Below are positions 9,443 to 18,220 of a DNA stretch of 64,000 nt, piece after piece. The DNA is from a bacterium SCSIO 12643 (GTDB taxonomy: Bacteria; Bacteroidota; Bacteroidia; Flavobacteriales_G; Salibacteraceae): assembly GCA_024398135.1 (NCBI GenBank), contig CP073750.1, positions 1 through 64,000 on the forward strand. The letters run 5' to 3'. A program made the position numbers and the translations under genes. The notes beneath the pieces were generated by a model, which did no database searches, was not told the DNA's origin, and saw nothing but the letters and a program-made list of their open reading frames with translations. Numbering within the stretch: position 1 is the stretch's first letter; each line of letters opens with the position of its first letter.

Positions 9443-11314
9443 ATGATAGATAAAGCACGGGAAGTACTTCAGAAATACTGGAATTACCCGGATTTTAGAC
9501 CAGATCAAAATAGAGTCATCACGAGTATTTTAAGTGCTCGTGATACTATTGCTTTGCTTCCAACCGGAGGCGGTAAATCCATATGTTATCAAGTTCCTGG
9601 GATGACTCTAGATGGCGTCACCATTGTTATCTCTCCTTTGATTGCTTTGATGAATGATCAGGTAAGCCATCTCAAAAAAAACGGAATTTCGGCTATTGCA
9701 ATCACTTCCGGAATGAGTTATCGAGAAGTAGATATTGCACTGGAAAATGCGGTATATCACAAATACAAGTTTGTTTATGTTTCTCCTGAACGTGTAAATA
9801 CGGAATTATTCCAACAGCGATTAAAAGTCATGAAAGTCGCTTTATTTGCTATTGATGAAGCGCATTGTATTTCGCAATGGGGCTTTGACTTTCGTCCGAA
9901 TTATCTCAAATTGTCAAAGCTTCGGGAATTACAACCCAAAGTTCCCATTTTAGCTTTAACTGCGAGTGCTCCACCACAAGTCGTAAAAGATATTGGCACA
10001 TTTCTACAGCTTTCTGATCATCAGCTTATTCAAGGTAACTTTTCTCGACCAAATCTTTCGTATTACTTTATTAAAACGGATAATAAAACAGATAGAATTC
10101 AAAAGATTCTTCGAAAAACTGAAGGTGCAGGAATTGTATATTCACATACCAGAAAAGACACCAAAAAGCTCTCTGATTGGTTACAATCTCAGTCCATTCC
10201 TTCTACATTTTATCATGGTGGTCTTTCATATCAAGATCGCGAAAACGCACGTCTATTGTGGATGAAAAACGAAAAACCTTATATATGTGCCACAAATGCC
10301 TTTGGAATGGGGATCGACAAACCCGATGTACGTGTTGTCGCACATTATCATCTCCCCCTCTCTATAGAAGCCTATTATCAGGAAGCTGGTAGAGCAGGAC
10401 GCGATGGTGAAAAAGCCTGGTCAATTGTACTATTCAACAATGCTGATCTAACCGAAATCCGCAACAGATTGGAGCGTTCTTTCCCGGAACTCAAAACAAT
10501 TAAACATATTTACAAAGTCCTTACGAACTTTTATCTTTTACCTCCCGGAACCGGTGGTGGATCTTCTTTGCCTTTTCAAATTACGGAAATTTGTCAACGC
10601 TATAATTTAAAACCTGGTGTGGTTTACAATTCGATAAAATTCCTGGAGAAAGAAGGTTATATTTCTTTAAGCGATGCTGCGCGTACACCTTCCAGAATCA
10701 TGATTACAGCTTCTCAAAAGACATTGTATAACTATAGATTAAAAGATCGAATTGTCGGAGAAACCATAGAAGTTCTACTCCGCTCATACACTGGTCTATT
10801 TGATGATTTTCAAGTAATCAACGAAACCTTATTAGGTCAACGTACCCAACAAAATCGGAGAACTATTGTGCAACATTTCAGACAACTGAAAAAACTGAAT
10901 TTGATTGATTATCGTGAACAAACGGAAGTTCCCTGGCTGACTTTTACTGAGAATGCGGTTATGGAACAAAATCTACGGATTAGTCCTGAAAACTACCATC
11001 TACTCAAAAAAATGGCACATCAACGTTTAGATACTTTTATAGAACTCTTAACCTCAAAAAATGAATGCCGAAACAAAATTATCCTGAGATACTTTGGTAT
11101 TGATGAGCCAGATGATTGTGGAATTTGTGATGTCTGTATCAAACGTCAAAAAAAACCTATTCCTCAATCTAAAGAAGCAAAAATTGAGCGTATTCTAAAT
11201 CTAAAATCTAAGGGACAGAAAGATCTTGAAATTATTGATACTTTTCCAGTATCGGATAAAAAAGAGATTATACAACTCATACAATTCCTTAAAGATGAAG
11301 GGCGTATAATTTAA
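9443..11314 (+). CDS. recQ: RecQ-family ATP-dependent DNA helicase
   Basis: 623-aa superfamily 2 3'-5' helicase used in recombination and fork repair. Walker A PTGGGKS is at residues 40-46, DEAH at 138-141 followed by CISQWGFDFRPNY (aromatic-rich loop), and motif VI is QEAGRAGRDG. The C-terminal part has a winged helix (about 440-530) and then a cysteine cluster (ECRNKIILRYFG ... CGICDVC near 555-577). In E. coli RecQ the zinc module precedes the winged helix, so the order here is that of the shorter Bacteroidota RecQ paralogue. No HRDC domain is evident. It starts 18 bp after the T9SS gene. Confidence 0.93.
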   Translation: MIDKAREVLQKYWNYPDFRPDQNRVITSILSARDTIALLPTGGGKSICYQVPGMTLDGVTIVISPLIALMNDQVSHLKKNGISAIAITSGMSYREVDIALENAVYHKYKFVYVSPERVNTELFQQRLKVMKVALFAIDEAHCISQWGFDFRPNYLKLSKLRELQPKVPILALTASAPPQVVKDIGTFLQLSDHQLIQGNFSRPNLSYYFIKTDNKTDRIQKILRKTEGAGIVYSHTRKDTKKLSDWLQSQSIPSTFYHGGLSYQDRENARLLWMKNEKPYICATNAFGMGIDKPDVRVVAHYHLPLSIEAYYQEAGRAGRDGEKAWSIVLFNNADLTEIRNRLERSFPELKTIKHIYKVLTNFYLLPPGTGGGSSLPFQITEICQRYNLKPGVVYNSIKFLEKEGYISLSDAARTPSRIMITASQKTLYNYRLKDRIVGETIEVLLRSYTGLFDDFQVINETLLGQRTQQNRRTIVQHFRQLKKLNLIDYREQTEVPWLTFTENAVMEQNLRISPENYHLLKKMAHQRLDTFIELLTSKNECRNKIILRYFGIDEPDDCGICDVCIKRQKKPIPQSKEAKIERILNLKSKGQKDLEIIDTFPVSDKKEIIQLIQFLKDEGRII

Positions 11315-11381
11315 CTTTAGTCGCATATAATACGTCTACTAATTTGAACGTTTAAACGTCAACTAAAATTATTACAACCTT

Positions 11382-11846
11382 ATGAAACGCTTTGCTTTAA
11401 TAATTACCGGACTTTTATCCACCCTTTTAATTACCTCTAGTTGCTGCAGAAAAGTAGATTGCTTTGTTCAAAATACTCCAATGCTAGAGATTCATTTTAC
11501 GAACTTTGAACCTACAGATAAATCATTTGTAAACATTGTAGATTCTAACTCAACAGTTTTGGAACAATATTATCCTGTTACCGGTGATGGAACATTAAAT
11601 GTTAACCTGGACAAAATCATCAACAATTATTACGGTGAAAACAACCCCGTATTTATAAACATAAAAACAACTAATCGTGAGGATGTTATATCTCAGGTAC
11701 AAATCTCACAAATTCAGAGTACCATAAACTGTAAGAGTTGTATGTTTTCCACGCATACCCAAGAGGTTACTTTATACGAAAATTGGAAATTTCGCTTAAA
11801 TGGTGATTTAAAAACGGATACGAAAGAGGTCTTTATAAAAAAATAA
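11382..11846 (+). CDS. Hypothetical lipoprotein
   Basis: 154 aa with a short lipoprotein signal ending in SSCC (lipobox-like ITSSC near residue 21), so it is probably anchored in the outer or inner membrane. The mature part has several cysteines (CCRKVDC, CKSC) and beta-rich character. I do not recognise a family. It follows recQ by 67 bp and its stop codon is one base away from the convergent end of moaA. Confidence 0.6.
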   Translation: MKRFALIITGLLSTLLITSSCCRKVDCFVQNTPMLEIHFTNFEPTDKSFVNIVDSNSTVLEQYYPVTGDGTLNVNLDKIINNYYGENNPVFINIKTTNREDVISQVQISQIQSTINCKSCMFSTHTQEVTLYENWKFRLNGDLKTDTKEVFIKK

Positions 11847-11847
11847 A

Positions 11848-12840
11848 CTATCCCCCTATTCGAATCATACTACGGTTCTCCTGATTTTGAACAGGATCGG
11901 CAAAATCTTCGAATTGGGTCATACCGCCTCTGGCCTGCTTTTTATTCCAAACGCCATTCAAAATGACTTCCTTTAAGGGTTGACCACTTCGATAGGCCCC
12001 AAGAATATCTGTTTCAGAATTTGAAAACAAGCAGTTTTTCATTTTTCCATCTGCGGTTAAACGAATTCGATTACATGTATCACAAAATGGATTGGACACT
12101 GTACTAATAACTGCAAACTTTCCAATAGAATCTTTTATTCGATAATTTTTAGAGGTATCATTTGGTGCGTCTGATACACGTTCTACGTTCTCTTCTCCAA
12201 AATAATTTTCTGCTTTATGAAGAACATCCTTTAGCGTGATTCCATCTTTATTCCAGTCCCATTTATTCCCGCTAAATGGCATAAACTCAATGAATCTAAC
12301 GGTTATCGGTAAATTTCTACCCCATTCTATGAAATCAACTATTTCATCATCATTGGTTCCCTTCAGCAATACTACATTGATCTTGACATCAAAACCTCTT
12401 CGTATGGTTTCATGGATATTATCCATGATGATCTCAAATTTATTCCGTCTGGAAAGTTGATTCATTTTTTCAGCCTGAAGCGAATCCAAACTGATATTTA
12501 ACGCAGTACACCCTGTACGTTTTAAAAGGTCCCAATGTTGATTCAATAAAATAGCGTTAGTGGTCATCCCTAAATCTACATTTAAGCTCTGCAATCCTTC
12601 CAGAATAAAGTCTAATCCTTTACGCATCAAAGGTTCCCCTCCAGTCAAACGAATCTTACGCACACCTAAATTCACGAATTCACGAGCAATGTCAATGATC
12701 TCCTCATTACGCATAATATGCGACTTTGGAAGTAGAGGTATTCCTTCTTCCGGCATACAATATGTACAACGTAAATTACAGCGTTCTATCAGAGAGATCC
12801 GCAAATAACTATGAACCCTATCGTATTGATCAATTATCAT
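11848..12840 (-). CDS. moaA: GTP 3',8-cyclase MoaA
   Basis: 330-aa radical SAM enzyme. With MoaC it converts GTP to cyclic pyranopterin monophosphate, the first step of molybdenum cofactor synthesis. The SAM-binding cluster CNLRCTYC gives Cys21, Cys25, Cys28; the second C-terminal cluster is CDTCNRIRLTADGKMKNC. The usual C-terminal GG is present (the protein ends RIGG). The ATG at 12840 is preferred over an in-frame GTG at 12849; either overlaps the end of the fused moaC-mogA gene, so translational coupling is likely. It is the last gene of the minus-strand Moco cluster. Confidence 0.97.
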   Translation of the reverse strand: MIIDQYDRVHSYLRISLIERCNLRCTYCMPEEGIPLLPKSHIMRNEEIIDIAREFVNLGVRKIRLTGGEPLMRKGLDFILEGLQSLNVDLGMTTNAILLNQHWDLLKRTGCTALNISLDSLQAEKMNQLSRRNKFEIIMDNIHETIRRGFDVKINVVLLKGTNDDEIVDFIEWGRNLPITVRFIEFMPFSGNKWDWNKDGITLKDVLHKAENYFGEENVERVSDAPNDTSKNYRIKDSIGKFAVISTVSNPFCDTCNRIRLTADGKMKNCLFSNSETDILGAYRSGQPLKEVILNGVWNKKQARGGMTQFEDFADPVQNQENRSMIRIGG

Positions 12841-13744
12841 GTCTGGCACCCTTCATGATTCTAAACAGGTGTAATACAAATGGAAATACCGCATCTACTG
12901 ATTCCTGAGCTCCTCTGGTAGAACCTGGTAAAGCCATTACCAAAGTCTGTTCTTTTACACCTACCAAACTTCTGGAAAGCATAGCAAATGGCATTCGCTC
13001 CTGACCATAACTTCTGATCGCCTCAGCAATTCCCGGAATTTCCATATCCAATAATGGTTGAATAGATTCTGGGGTTACATCTCTTTTTGATAATCCGGTT
13101 CCACCGGTATAAATTACCAAATCCAGATTCTGATCCACATATGTATTTAGTCTATCCTGAATGTCTTCTTTTTCATCCGGAATGATCACATAATCTTTAA
13201 CCTCTACCTGAGAATCTTCCAATTTGGCTATGATCGCTTTTCCTGCTTTATCCTCTTTTTGCCCTGCAGAAATGGTGTCTGAACATACAATCACCGCTGC
13301 TGTTAAATCCGTTCTAAAACGGTCTTTAAAATCAGATTTACCACCTTTTTTCTTCAGTAATCTGATGTCTCGAATCTCCACCCCTTTATCAATTGGCTTT
13401 AACATATCATACATGGTTAGCGCCACCACACTTGCCCCATGCATCGCCTCTACTTCCACTCCCGTTTTATAGATGGTTTTTACGGTCATCCTGATACGAA
13501 TTTGCAATCCGTCAATTTCATAATCAATACCAGTATACTCAATAGGTAGCGGATGACAATCAGGCAAAATTAGAGGCGTATTTTTCACCCCTAATAATCC
13601 AGCTGCTTTTGCCATTTCAAATACATTCCCCTTAGGCACGGTATTATTCTGAACAGCTGTAATAGTATCTTCTGAACTCACGGTAACTGTGGCCTGTGCT
13701 GTTGCTTCTCTTAAAGTATTTATCTTGTGTGTTATATCAACCAT
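12830..13744 (-). CDS. moaCB: Bifunctional MoaC-MogA (MoaCB) fusion
   Basis: 304 aa from ATG 13744 (MVDITHK, the typical MoaC start); a longer frame back to 13810 would overlap the GNAT gene. Residues 1-150 are MoaC, cyclic pyranopterin monophosphate synthase (NTLREATAQATVTVS, KTGVEVEAMHGASVVALTMYD). Residues about 158-304 are MogA/MoaB, molybdopterin adenylyltransferase (VIYTGGTGLSKRDVTPE). The fusion joins an early and a late step of Moco synthesis and is common in Bacteroidota. It overlaps moaA by about 11 bp and begins 11 bp after the GNAT gene. Confidence 0.95.
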   Translation of the reverse strand: MVDITHKINTLREATAQATVTVSSEDTITAVQNNTVPKGNVFEMAKAAGLLGVKNTPLILPDCHPLPIEYTGIDYEIDGLQIRIRMTVKTIYKTGVEVEAMHGASVVALTMYDMLKPIDKGVEIRDIRLLKKKGGKSDFKDRFRTDLTAAVIVCSDTISAGQKEDKAGKAIIAKLEDSQVEVKDYVIIPDEKEDIQDRLNTYVDQNLDLVIYTGGTGLSKRDVTPESIQPLLDMEIPGIAEAIRSYGQERMPFAMLSRSLVGVKEQTLVMALPGSTRGAQESVDAVFPFVLHLFRIMKGARHDN

Positions 13745-13755
13745 TTTCGTCTTTT

Positions 13756-14160
13756 CTATGCTTCGCATTTCATCACCACAGGATCTCCGTAGCCATGCCA
13801 TAACTCGCATTGATTGTACTTGGATTCTAATTCTTTGGGAATTTCATTAGATACTTCAAATCCCAGTTTTTTAAAATATTCGGGGATTACTGTAACTAAA
13901 TATAATTGAGGATATAATTCGCGTAATTTCTCAACAAGCAACATACTCAATCCTTGTCCACGATAAGTTTTAACGACTCCCAATGTAGCCAATTCGTATA
14001 ACGTCCCTTTCGGAAATATTCTGGCAAAAGCCGCTACATAATTTGAATCTTTGACAATAATAAACTGTTCTCGACTGGCATCGGTCACATCTAATTTCAT
14101 TGAATTTGCCAATTGAATGACTTGCTCAAATTCCGCCTCAGAAGGCTTTCCTATTTCCAT
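13756..14160 (-). CDS. GNAT family N-acetyltransferase
   Basis: 134 aa. The acetyl-CoA binding motif A is visible as VVKTYRGQGLSMLLVEKLRE, preceded by strand ELATLG. The substrate cannot be predicted. It is embedded in the Moco cluster between moaE and moaC-mogA, 11 bp from the latter, on the same strand. Whether it acts in cofactor metabolism or is only a passenger is unclear. Confidence 0.85.
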   Translation of the reverse strand: MEIGKPSEAEFEQVIQLANSMKLDVTDASREQFIIVKDSNYVAAFARIFPKGTLYELATLGVVKTYRGQGLSMLLVEKLRELYPQLYLVTVIPEYFKKLGFEVSNEIPKELESKYNQCELWHGYGDPVVMKCEA

Positions 14161-14231
14161 GGTGTTGTTATTTTAAATTCTACATCGGCCCCATCCTTAT
14201 ATCATTCCCTATTTCTAATTTTTATTTCCTA

Positions 14232-14678
14232 CTAATTATTTACTTTCCATTGATGACTCTCGTCTTCAAAGATTTCTTTTCCAAAAATTGGCGCTTTTTG
14301 CTTAATCTCTTCTACCAAAAATGCTAAAGCCTCTCGTGACGGCAATCGGTGTGCTGAAGATACAAAAACAAACAAGCAAATTTCTCCAGTTTTTACTTCT
14401 CCCAGACTATGGTAGATGTGCATACAACTCAAATCAAACTTTTCAAAAGCTGCTTCTCTAATATCATGCATGATTTGATTGGCCATCTCCTCATGTGCGG
14501 TATATTCAATGGCTTTTACTGTTTTATCTTCAATCTGATCTGCACGCACCTGCCCCAGAAAGATTTCATGTGCACCAATTTGTGTTTTTGATTGATGAGC
14601 CGCTATCGACTTCGCAATCATATCAGGTGTTATAGCACCTTCTCTAAATACATTTTTAATTTTTTTCGTCTTCTCCAT
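14232..14678 (-). CDS. moaE: Molybdopterin synthase large subunit MoaE
   Basis: 148 aa. MoaE binds thiocarboxylated MoaD and inserts two sulfurs into cyclic pyranopterin monophosphate to give molybdopterin. The family features FLGQVRAD, the YTAHEEMA segment, HSLGEVKTGE and the catalytic-region SSAHR are present, with the conserved lysines EIKQKAPIFGKE near the C-terminus. Length is normal. It follows moaD by 17 bp on the minus strand. Confidence 0.96.
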   Translation of the reverse strand: MEKTKKIKNVFREGAITPDMIAKSIAAHQSKTQIGAHEIFLGQVRADQIEDKTVKAIEYTAHEEMANQIMHDIREAAFEKFDLSCMHIYHSLGEVKTGEICLFVFVSSAHRLPSREALAFLVEEIKQKAPIFGKEIFEDESHQWKVNN

Positions 14679-14695
14679 TCTTATATTCTTAAAAA

Positions 14696-14935
14696 TCAGC
14701 CTCCGGCAAATGGCGGAAAAAAAGCGATTTCATCCCCATTTTGTAGTTCTATATTCTGCTGAGTCATTTTTTGATTTACCGCTAAAGCAAAATTCATCTC
14801 CTTCAACTTCTTGTTAAAAGATTCTAGTTTGTCTTTGAGTTCATACAAATAGGTCTTTTTACCTACTTCCAGCTCTTCAGCTGTTTTTTGCATGATTTCC
14901 GCTATTGCTCCGAAGTATAAAATCTTAATTTTCAT
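14696..14935 (-). CDS. moaD: Molybdopterin synthase sulfur carrier MoaD
   Basis: 79 aa, ubiquitin-like fold. The C-terminus PPFAGG ends in the Gly-Gly that is adenylated and thiocarboxylated, with the family's NGDEIAFFPP just before. It lies between mobA (4 bp upstream) and moaE (17 bp downstream), consistent with one transcript. The activating enzyme MoeB is not in the window. Confidence 0.95.
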   Translation of the reverse strand: MKIKILYFGAIAEIMQKTAEELEVGKKTYLYELKDKLESFNKKLKEMNFALAVNQKMTQQNIELQNGDEIAFFPPFAGG

Positions 14936-14939
14936 ATTT

Positions 14940-15515
14940 CTAACTTCTTAAAACTTCTTTATAATCTTTAGGTGTATTGATATTTCTAAGTTGTTTGGTT
15001 TGTTCCGCATTTGCTACAACCGTTTTATACTTCATTTGATACACCAATTCTGTAATCTTTAACCTGTTCTCATTCAAAGCCAACCTCCAGGTTTGCTTAG
15101 TACTCTTATGATACAACGCTATTAATGGATGGATTTTCCCTTCAGTTTCAAAAACCACTGCTTCATAACCTTCCTTCGTATTCCAAAGCATCTTTAAAAC
15201 CTCTTCAGTCACCAATGGTGCATCTACTGAAATCACATAAAACCAATCTGTTTGAATGTGATCTAAAACAGAAGTGATTCCGCCCAGAGGACCTAAGTCC
15301 ACATATTCATCTATGACTAATTGAGACGCATACTTTTTATAATTCACCCTATTGTGTTTTGCAACAGATATCCATATTTGGGATGAAACGCTTTTTAAAG
15401 TATGCATTAACTGATCAATGAATGAACGTCCATGCATATTCAAAAGCCCCTTATCTTCACCCATTCGAGAGCTTTTTCCTCCCGCCAAAATCACTATGGA
15501 AACATCTTGAATCAT
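14940..15515 (-). CDS. mobA: Molybdenum cofactor guanylyltransferase MobA
   Basis: 191 aa. It transfers GMP from GTP to Mo-molybdopterin to form the bis-MGD cofactor used by DMSO-reductase family enzymes such as NapA, encoded 7 kb away. The nucleotide-binding signature LAGGKSSRMGEDKG is at residues 10-23; DAPLVT near 98 is the metal-binding aspartate region. Its ATG overlaps the stop codon of the ModE-like gene (TAATG), so translation is coupled. Confidence 0.95.
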   Translation of the reverse strand: MIQDVSIVILAGGKSSRMGEDKGLLNMHGRSFIDQLMHTLKSVSSQIWISVAKHNRVNYKKYASQLVIDEYVDLGPLGGITSVLDHIQTDWFYVISVDAPLVTEEVLKMLWNTKEGYEAVVFETEGKIHPLIALYHKSTKQTWRLALNENRLKITELVYQMKYKTVVANAEQTKQLRNINTPKDYKEVLRS

Positions 15516-15862
15516 TAATCGTTAAAATCCATTTCGGCAAATGCCTGATCCATAAAAGCATTACATTTTTCTTTTAATACCAAATAAGAAGCAATTGCTT
15601 TCTTTCCTTCTTTGGTTACTACGGTTCCTCCTCCTTTTTTCCCTCCGGTTTGTCGTTCAACCAATGGAGACTTAGCCTGAGAATTCATTATATCAATCAT
15701 CTTCCATGCTTTTCTATAAGAGATATTCAACTCCTTTGAAGCCGCACTAATAGAACCATTTTTATCAATCGCTTGAAGCAGTCTTACCCTACCCTCACCC
15801 AGATAAGTTCCTTCTTTGGAAGAAATCCAAAATCGTGATTTAATATGATACGTATTCTCCAT
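15515..15862 (-). CDS. ModE N-terminal-like winged-helix regulator
   Basis: About 115 aa from ATG 15862. It is a LysR-type winged helix of the ModE N-terminal kind: VRLLQAIDKNGSISAASKEL, then SYRKAWKMIDIMN and the basic wing GGKKGGGTVVTKEG. ModE normally adds TOBE/MOP molybdate-binding domains after this; they are absent, so molybdate sensing must be indirect or lost. As first gene of the Moco operon it is the natural local regulator. Confidence 0.88.
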   Translation of the reverse strand: MENTYHIKSRFWISSKEGTYLGEGRVRLLQAIDKNGSISAASKELNISYRKAWKMIDIMNSQAKSPLVERQTGGKKGGGTVVTKEGKKAIASYLVLKEKCNAFMDQAFAEMDFND

Positions 15863-15941
15863 ATTCGTTATGCACACAAATATATAACGATAAATAGGAT
15901 TAAAAACATGACTTTCATCGTATTCCTGAAAAATTGGTCAC

Positions 15942-15970
15942 AAAAAAAGCCGCTGGAATTATCCAGCGGC
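15942..15970 (-). terminator. Rho-independent terminator of the outer-membrane protein gene
   Basis: A 9-bp perfect stem GCCGCTGGA / TCCAGCGGC at 15949-15970 is followed, reading the minus strand, by seven T's. It lies 26 bp beyond the stop codon of the gene at 15996 and separates it from the Moco operon. Confidence 0.92.
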
Positions 15971-15995
15971 CTTCTTTATCAATTTTATTAGGTTC

Positions 15996-16601
15996 TTATA
16001 ATTTAATCGCTAATCCTCCATGGATTAAAGCTCCTCCACCTAATCCGAACTCTAAACCTAATCCGATGTTATCCGTGAAGAAGTATCTTCCACCAAGTGC
16101 CAATCTAAATGCAATTGGAATTGGGTTTGATAAAGATGAATCATCTACATAGCTTGGGTCATTTGTGGTTACATTCATTTTCCAACTACTATATCCTGCA
16201 CCTACTGCAGTATATGCATCAAACACATCACTTTGTGCGAAGTGGAAATTAAATTTACCCATTGCTCTGAATCTTGGTACGCTTACTTCATAGTTGTAAG
16301 AAGTACTTAGCGTATCTGTCCATTTTGCGGTTGTATTGGTATAATTAATATCCAATCCAAAACCAATTTTATCGGTCAACATATACTCTCCTCGAATTCC
16401 AATTGGGCCTGTACCTGTAACTGATACACTTGGTTCGTTGTTGTAAGCAGATTTTAATACTGTGGTATATAGATTAGGGAATCCATAATACACATCGAAA
16501 ATAGCGGTTCCTTGTTCTACCACCTGGGCATTTAAGTTTGTTTGAGCTGTTCCAAATAGGATTACGGTCAATGCCATTGTTTTTAATACTAGTTTTTTCA
16601 T
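15996..16601 (-). CDS. Outer-membrane beta-barrel protein
   Basis: 201 aa with an N-terminal signal peptide (LVLKTMALTVILFGTAQ) and strands of alternating polarity typical of an OmpA/OmpW-like eight-stranded barrel (GFGLDINYTNTTAKW, YTAVGAGYSSWKMNV, LALGGRYFFTDNIGLGLEFG). No specific substrate motif. It stands alone between the NDH-2 gene and the Moco operon with its own terminator. Function unknown. Confidence 0.8.
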   Translation of the reverse strand: MKKLVLKTMALTVILFGTAQTNLNAQVVEQGTAIFDVYYGFPNLYTTVLKSAYNNEPSVSVTGTGPIGIRGEYMLTDKIGFGLDINYTNTTAKWTDTLSTSYNYEVSVPRFRAMGKFNFHFAQSDVFDAYTAVGAGYSSWKMNVTTNDPSYVDDSSLSNPIPIAFRLALGGRYFFTDNIGLGLEFGLGGGALIHGGLAIKL

Positions 16602-16812
16602 ATGTCTTAGTTTAATTAGTAATTATTTCGATACGAATTAAAATATCCTATACCTAATAACCATGAAAAAAAAAGACTAATTTTGTTAAAAATTAACAAA
16701 CACAAAAACCTAAAAAACAATTAGTTAAACCCAAAAAACCAAAACGGCACACTATTTGTTTTTCGCCCCGAACTTTCTCATTAAAATTGAAAAAATGGAC
16801 GCGTAAAATGTC

Positions 16813-18114
16813 CTATTTGAGATTTTTTCCTTTAAATTTTCGAATAATCAAACGGGTTCCTTTGTCGTAAAAAATGTAACTCCAAACCCAATTGATAAAC
16901 ACTACCAAGCGGCTTCTGAAATCGACCAGTAACATCAAATGGACAAACATCCACGTAAGCCAACCAAACAACCCTCCGAACTTAATAAACGAAAGATCCA
17001 CCACAGCTTTATTTCGACCGATGGTAGCCATAGTCCCCTTATCATTGTACACAAAAGGTATCATCTCCTTCCCTCTCGCTTTCAGATTAAAGTTTTTAGC
17101 TAAATGTGCTCCCTGTTGCTCAGCAACTGAAGCCAACATAGCATTACCTTTAGGGTATAGATCTGTTTCTATCTGTGCGATATCTCCGATGGCATAAACA
17201 TCTTCAACGCCCTTCACATCATTACACTCACCAACTACAATACGCTGTCCCCTGGTTTTCTCAATTTTCAACCCCTCAGGAGAGCTTCCCATAATCCCGG
17301 CAGCCCAAATTAAGGTTCGCGCTTCAAAGTTCTGTTTATTGGAAATAACTGTCCGTCCATCGTAATCTTTTACCATCGTATTCAACCAAATGTGAATACC
17401 ACGTTGTTTCAGATACTTTTCAGATTTTGCTGAAGATTCGGCACTCATATTTGCCAGTACCCGATCATTGGCCTCCAAAATATGAATCTGCATTCTCCGA
17501 ATGTCCAAATCCGGATAATCATTAGGTAAAACCTGCTCTTTAAGTTCCGCCAATGCGCCTGCCAGCTCTATCCCGGTAGCTCCAGCACCAACGATTACAA
17601 AATTCATCAGACTTTCGCGCTCAACCAAATCAGTCGTATTCAAAGCTTCCTCAAAATTCTGAATGATCAAACTCCTGAGGTTTAATGCTTCCACCAGACT
17701 TTTCATGGGCATGGAATATTTCTCAATATTCTTCATACCAAAATAATTGGAAGTTGCTCCTGTCGCAATGATCAACTGATCATACTTGATCTTCCCAATT
17801 GAAGTTTCGATAAATTTACCTTCTGCATCTACACGATGAGTTTCTGCCATCCTAAAAAAGAAATTCTTCTTTCCTTTGAAGATTTTTCGAATCGGATATA
17901 CAATAGAATCCGGTTCCAAACCACTACTGGCTACTTGATATAATAAAGGTTGAAATGTGTGATAATTATTCTTGTCCAATAATACCACTTGATATTTGGA
18001 AGTATCAATTTTTTTACAAAATCGAAGACCTGCAAAACCACTACCAACTACAACGATTCGTGGTAGATCAATGTCAGGGATATTCATATCTGAAACGTTA
18101 TTAAAACGATTCAA
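16813..18114 (-). CDS. Type II NADH dehydrogenase (NDH-2) family oxidoreductase
   Basis: 433 aa. FAD-binding motif VVVGSGFAGLRF is near residue 21, the second dinucleotide motif FVIVGAGATGIELAGAL near 168, and the late FAD motif DVYAIGD near 310. A hydrophobic segment near 370-405 (LTWMFVHLMLLVDF, FINWVWSYIFYD) fits membrane attachment. NDH-2 enzymes oxidise NADH and reduce quinone without pumping protons. It lies just downstream (about 100 bp) of the nitrate reductase operon on the same strand, and could supply the quinol used by NrfD; that link is inference. Confidence 0.9.
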   Translation of the reverse strand: MNRFNNVSDMNIPDIDLPRIVVVGSGFAGLRFCKKIDTSKYQVVLLDKNNYHTFQPLLYQVASSGLEPDSIVYPIRKIFKGKKNFFFRMAETHRVDAEGKFIETSIGKIKYDQLIIATGATSNYFGMKNIEKYSMPMKSLVEALNLRSLIIQNFEEALNTTDLVERESLMNFVIVGAGATGIELAGALAELKEQVLPNDYPDLDIRRMQIHILEANDRVLANMSAESSAKSEKYLKQRGIHIWLNTMVKDYDGRTVISNKQNFEARTLIWAAGIMGSSPEGLKIEKTRGQRIVVGECNDVKGVEDVYAIGDIAQIETDLYPKGNAMLASVAEQQGAHLAKNFNLKARGKEMIPFVYNDKGTMATIGRNKAVVDLSFIKFGGLFGWLTWMFVHLMLLVDFRSRLVVFINWVWSYIFYDKGTRLIIRKFKGKNLK

Positions 18115-18220
18115 ATTTAGGCTTTTTTGACTACTATTTGATTTCTGAAATTACTTTTTTAGATAGTTCTAAATTCATTTTATTGATAGTGGAATAAGTT
18201 TAAGCAATCTTAAACAAATA

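Noticed and set aside
13745-13810. Longer start for moaC-mogA
   Set aside because: It would overlap the end of the GNAT gene by 55 bp and add residues not found in MoaC, whose usual start MVDITHK is at 13744.
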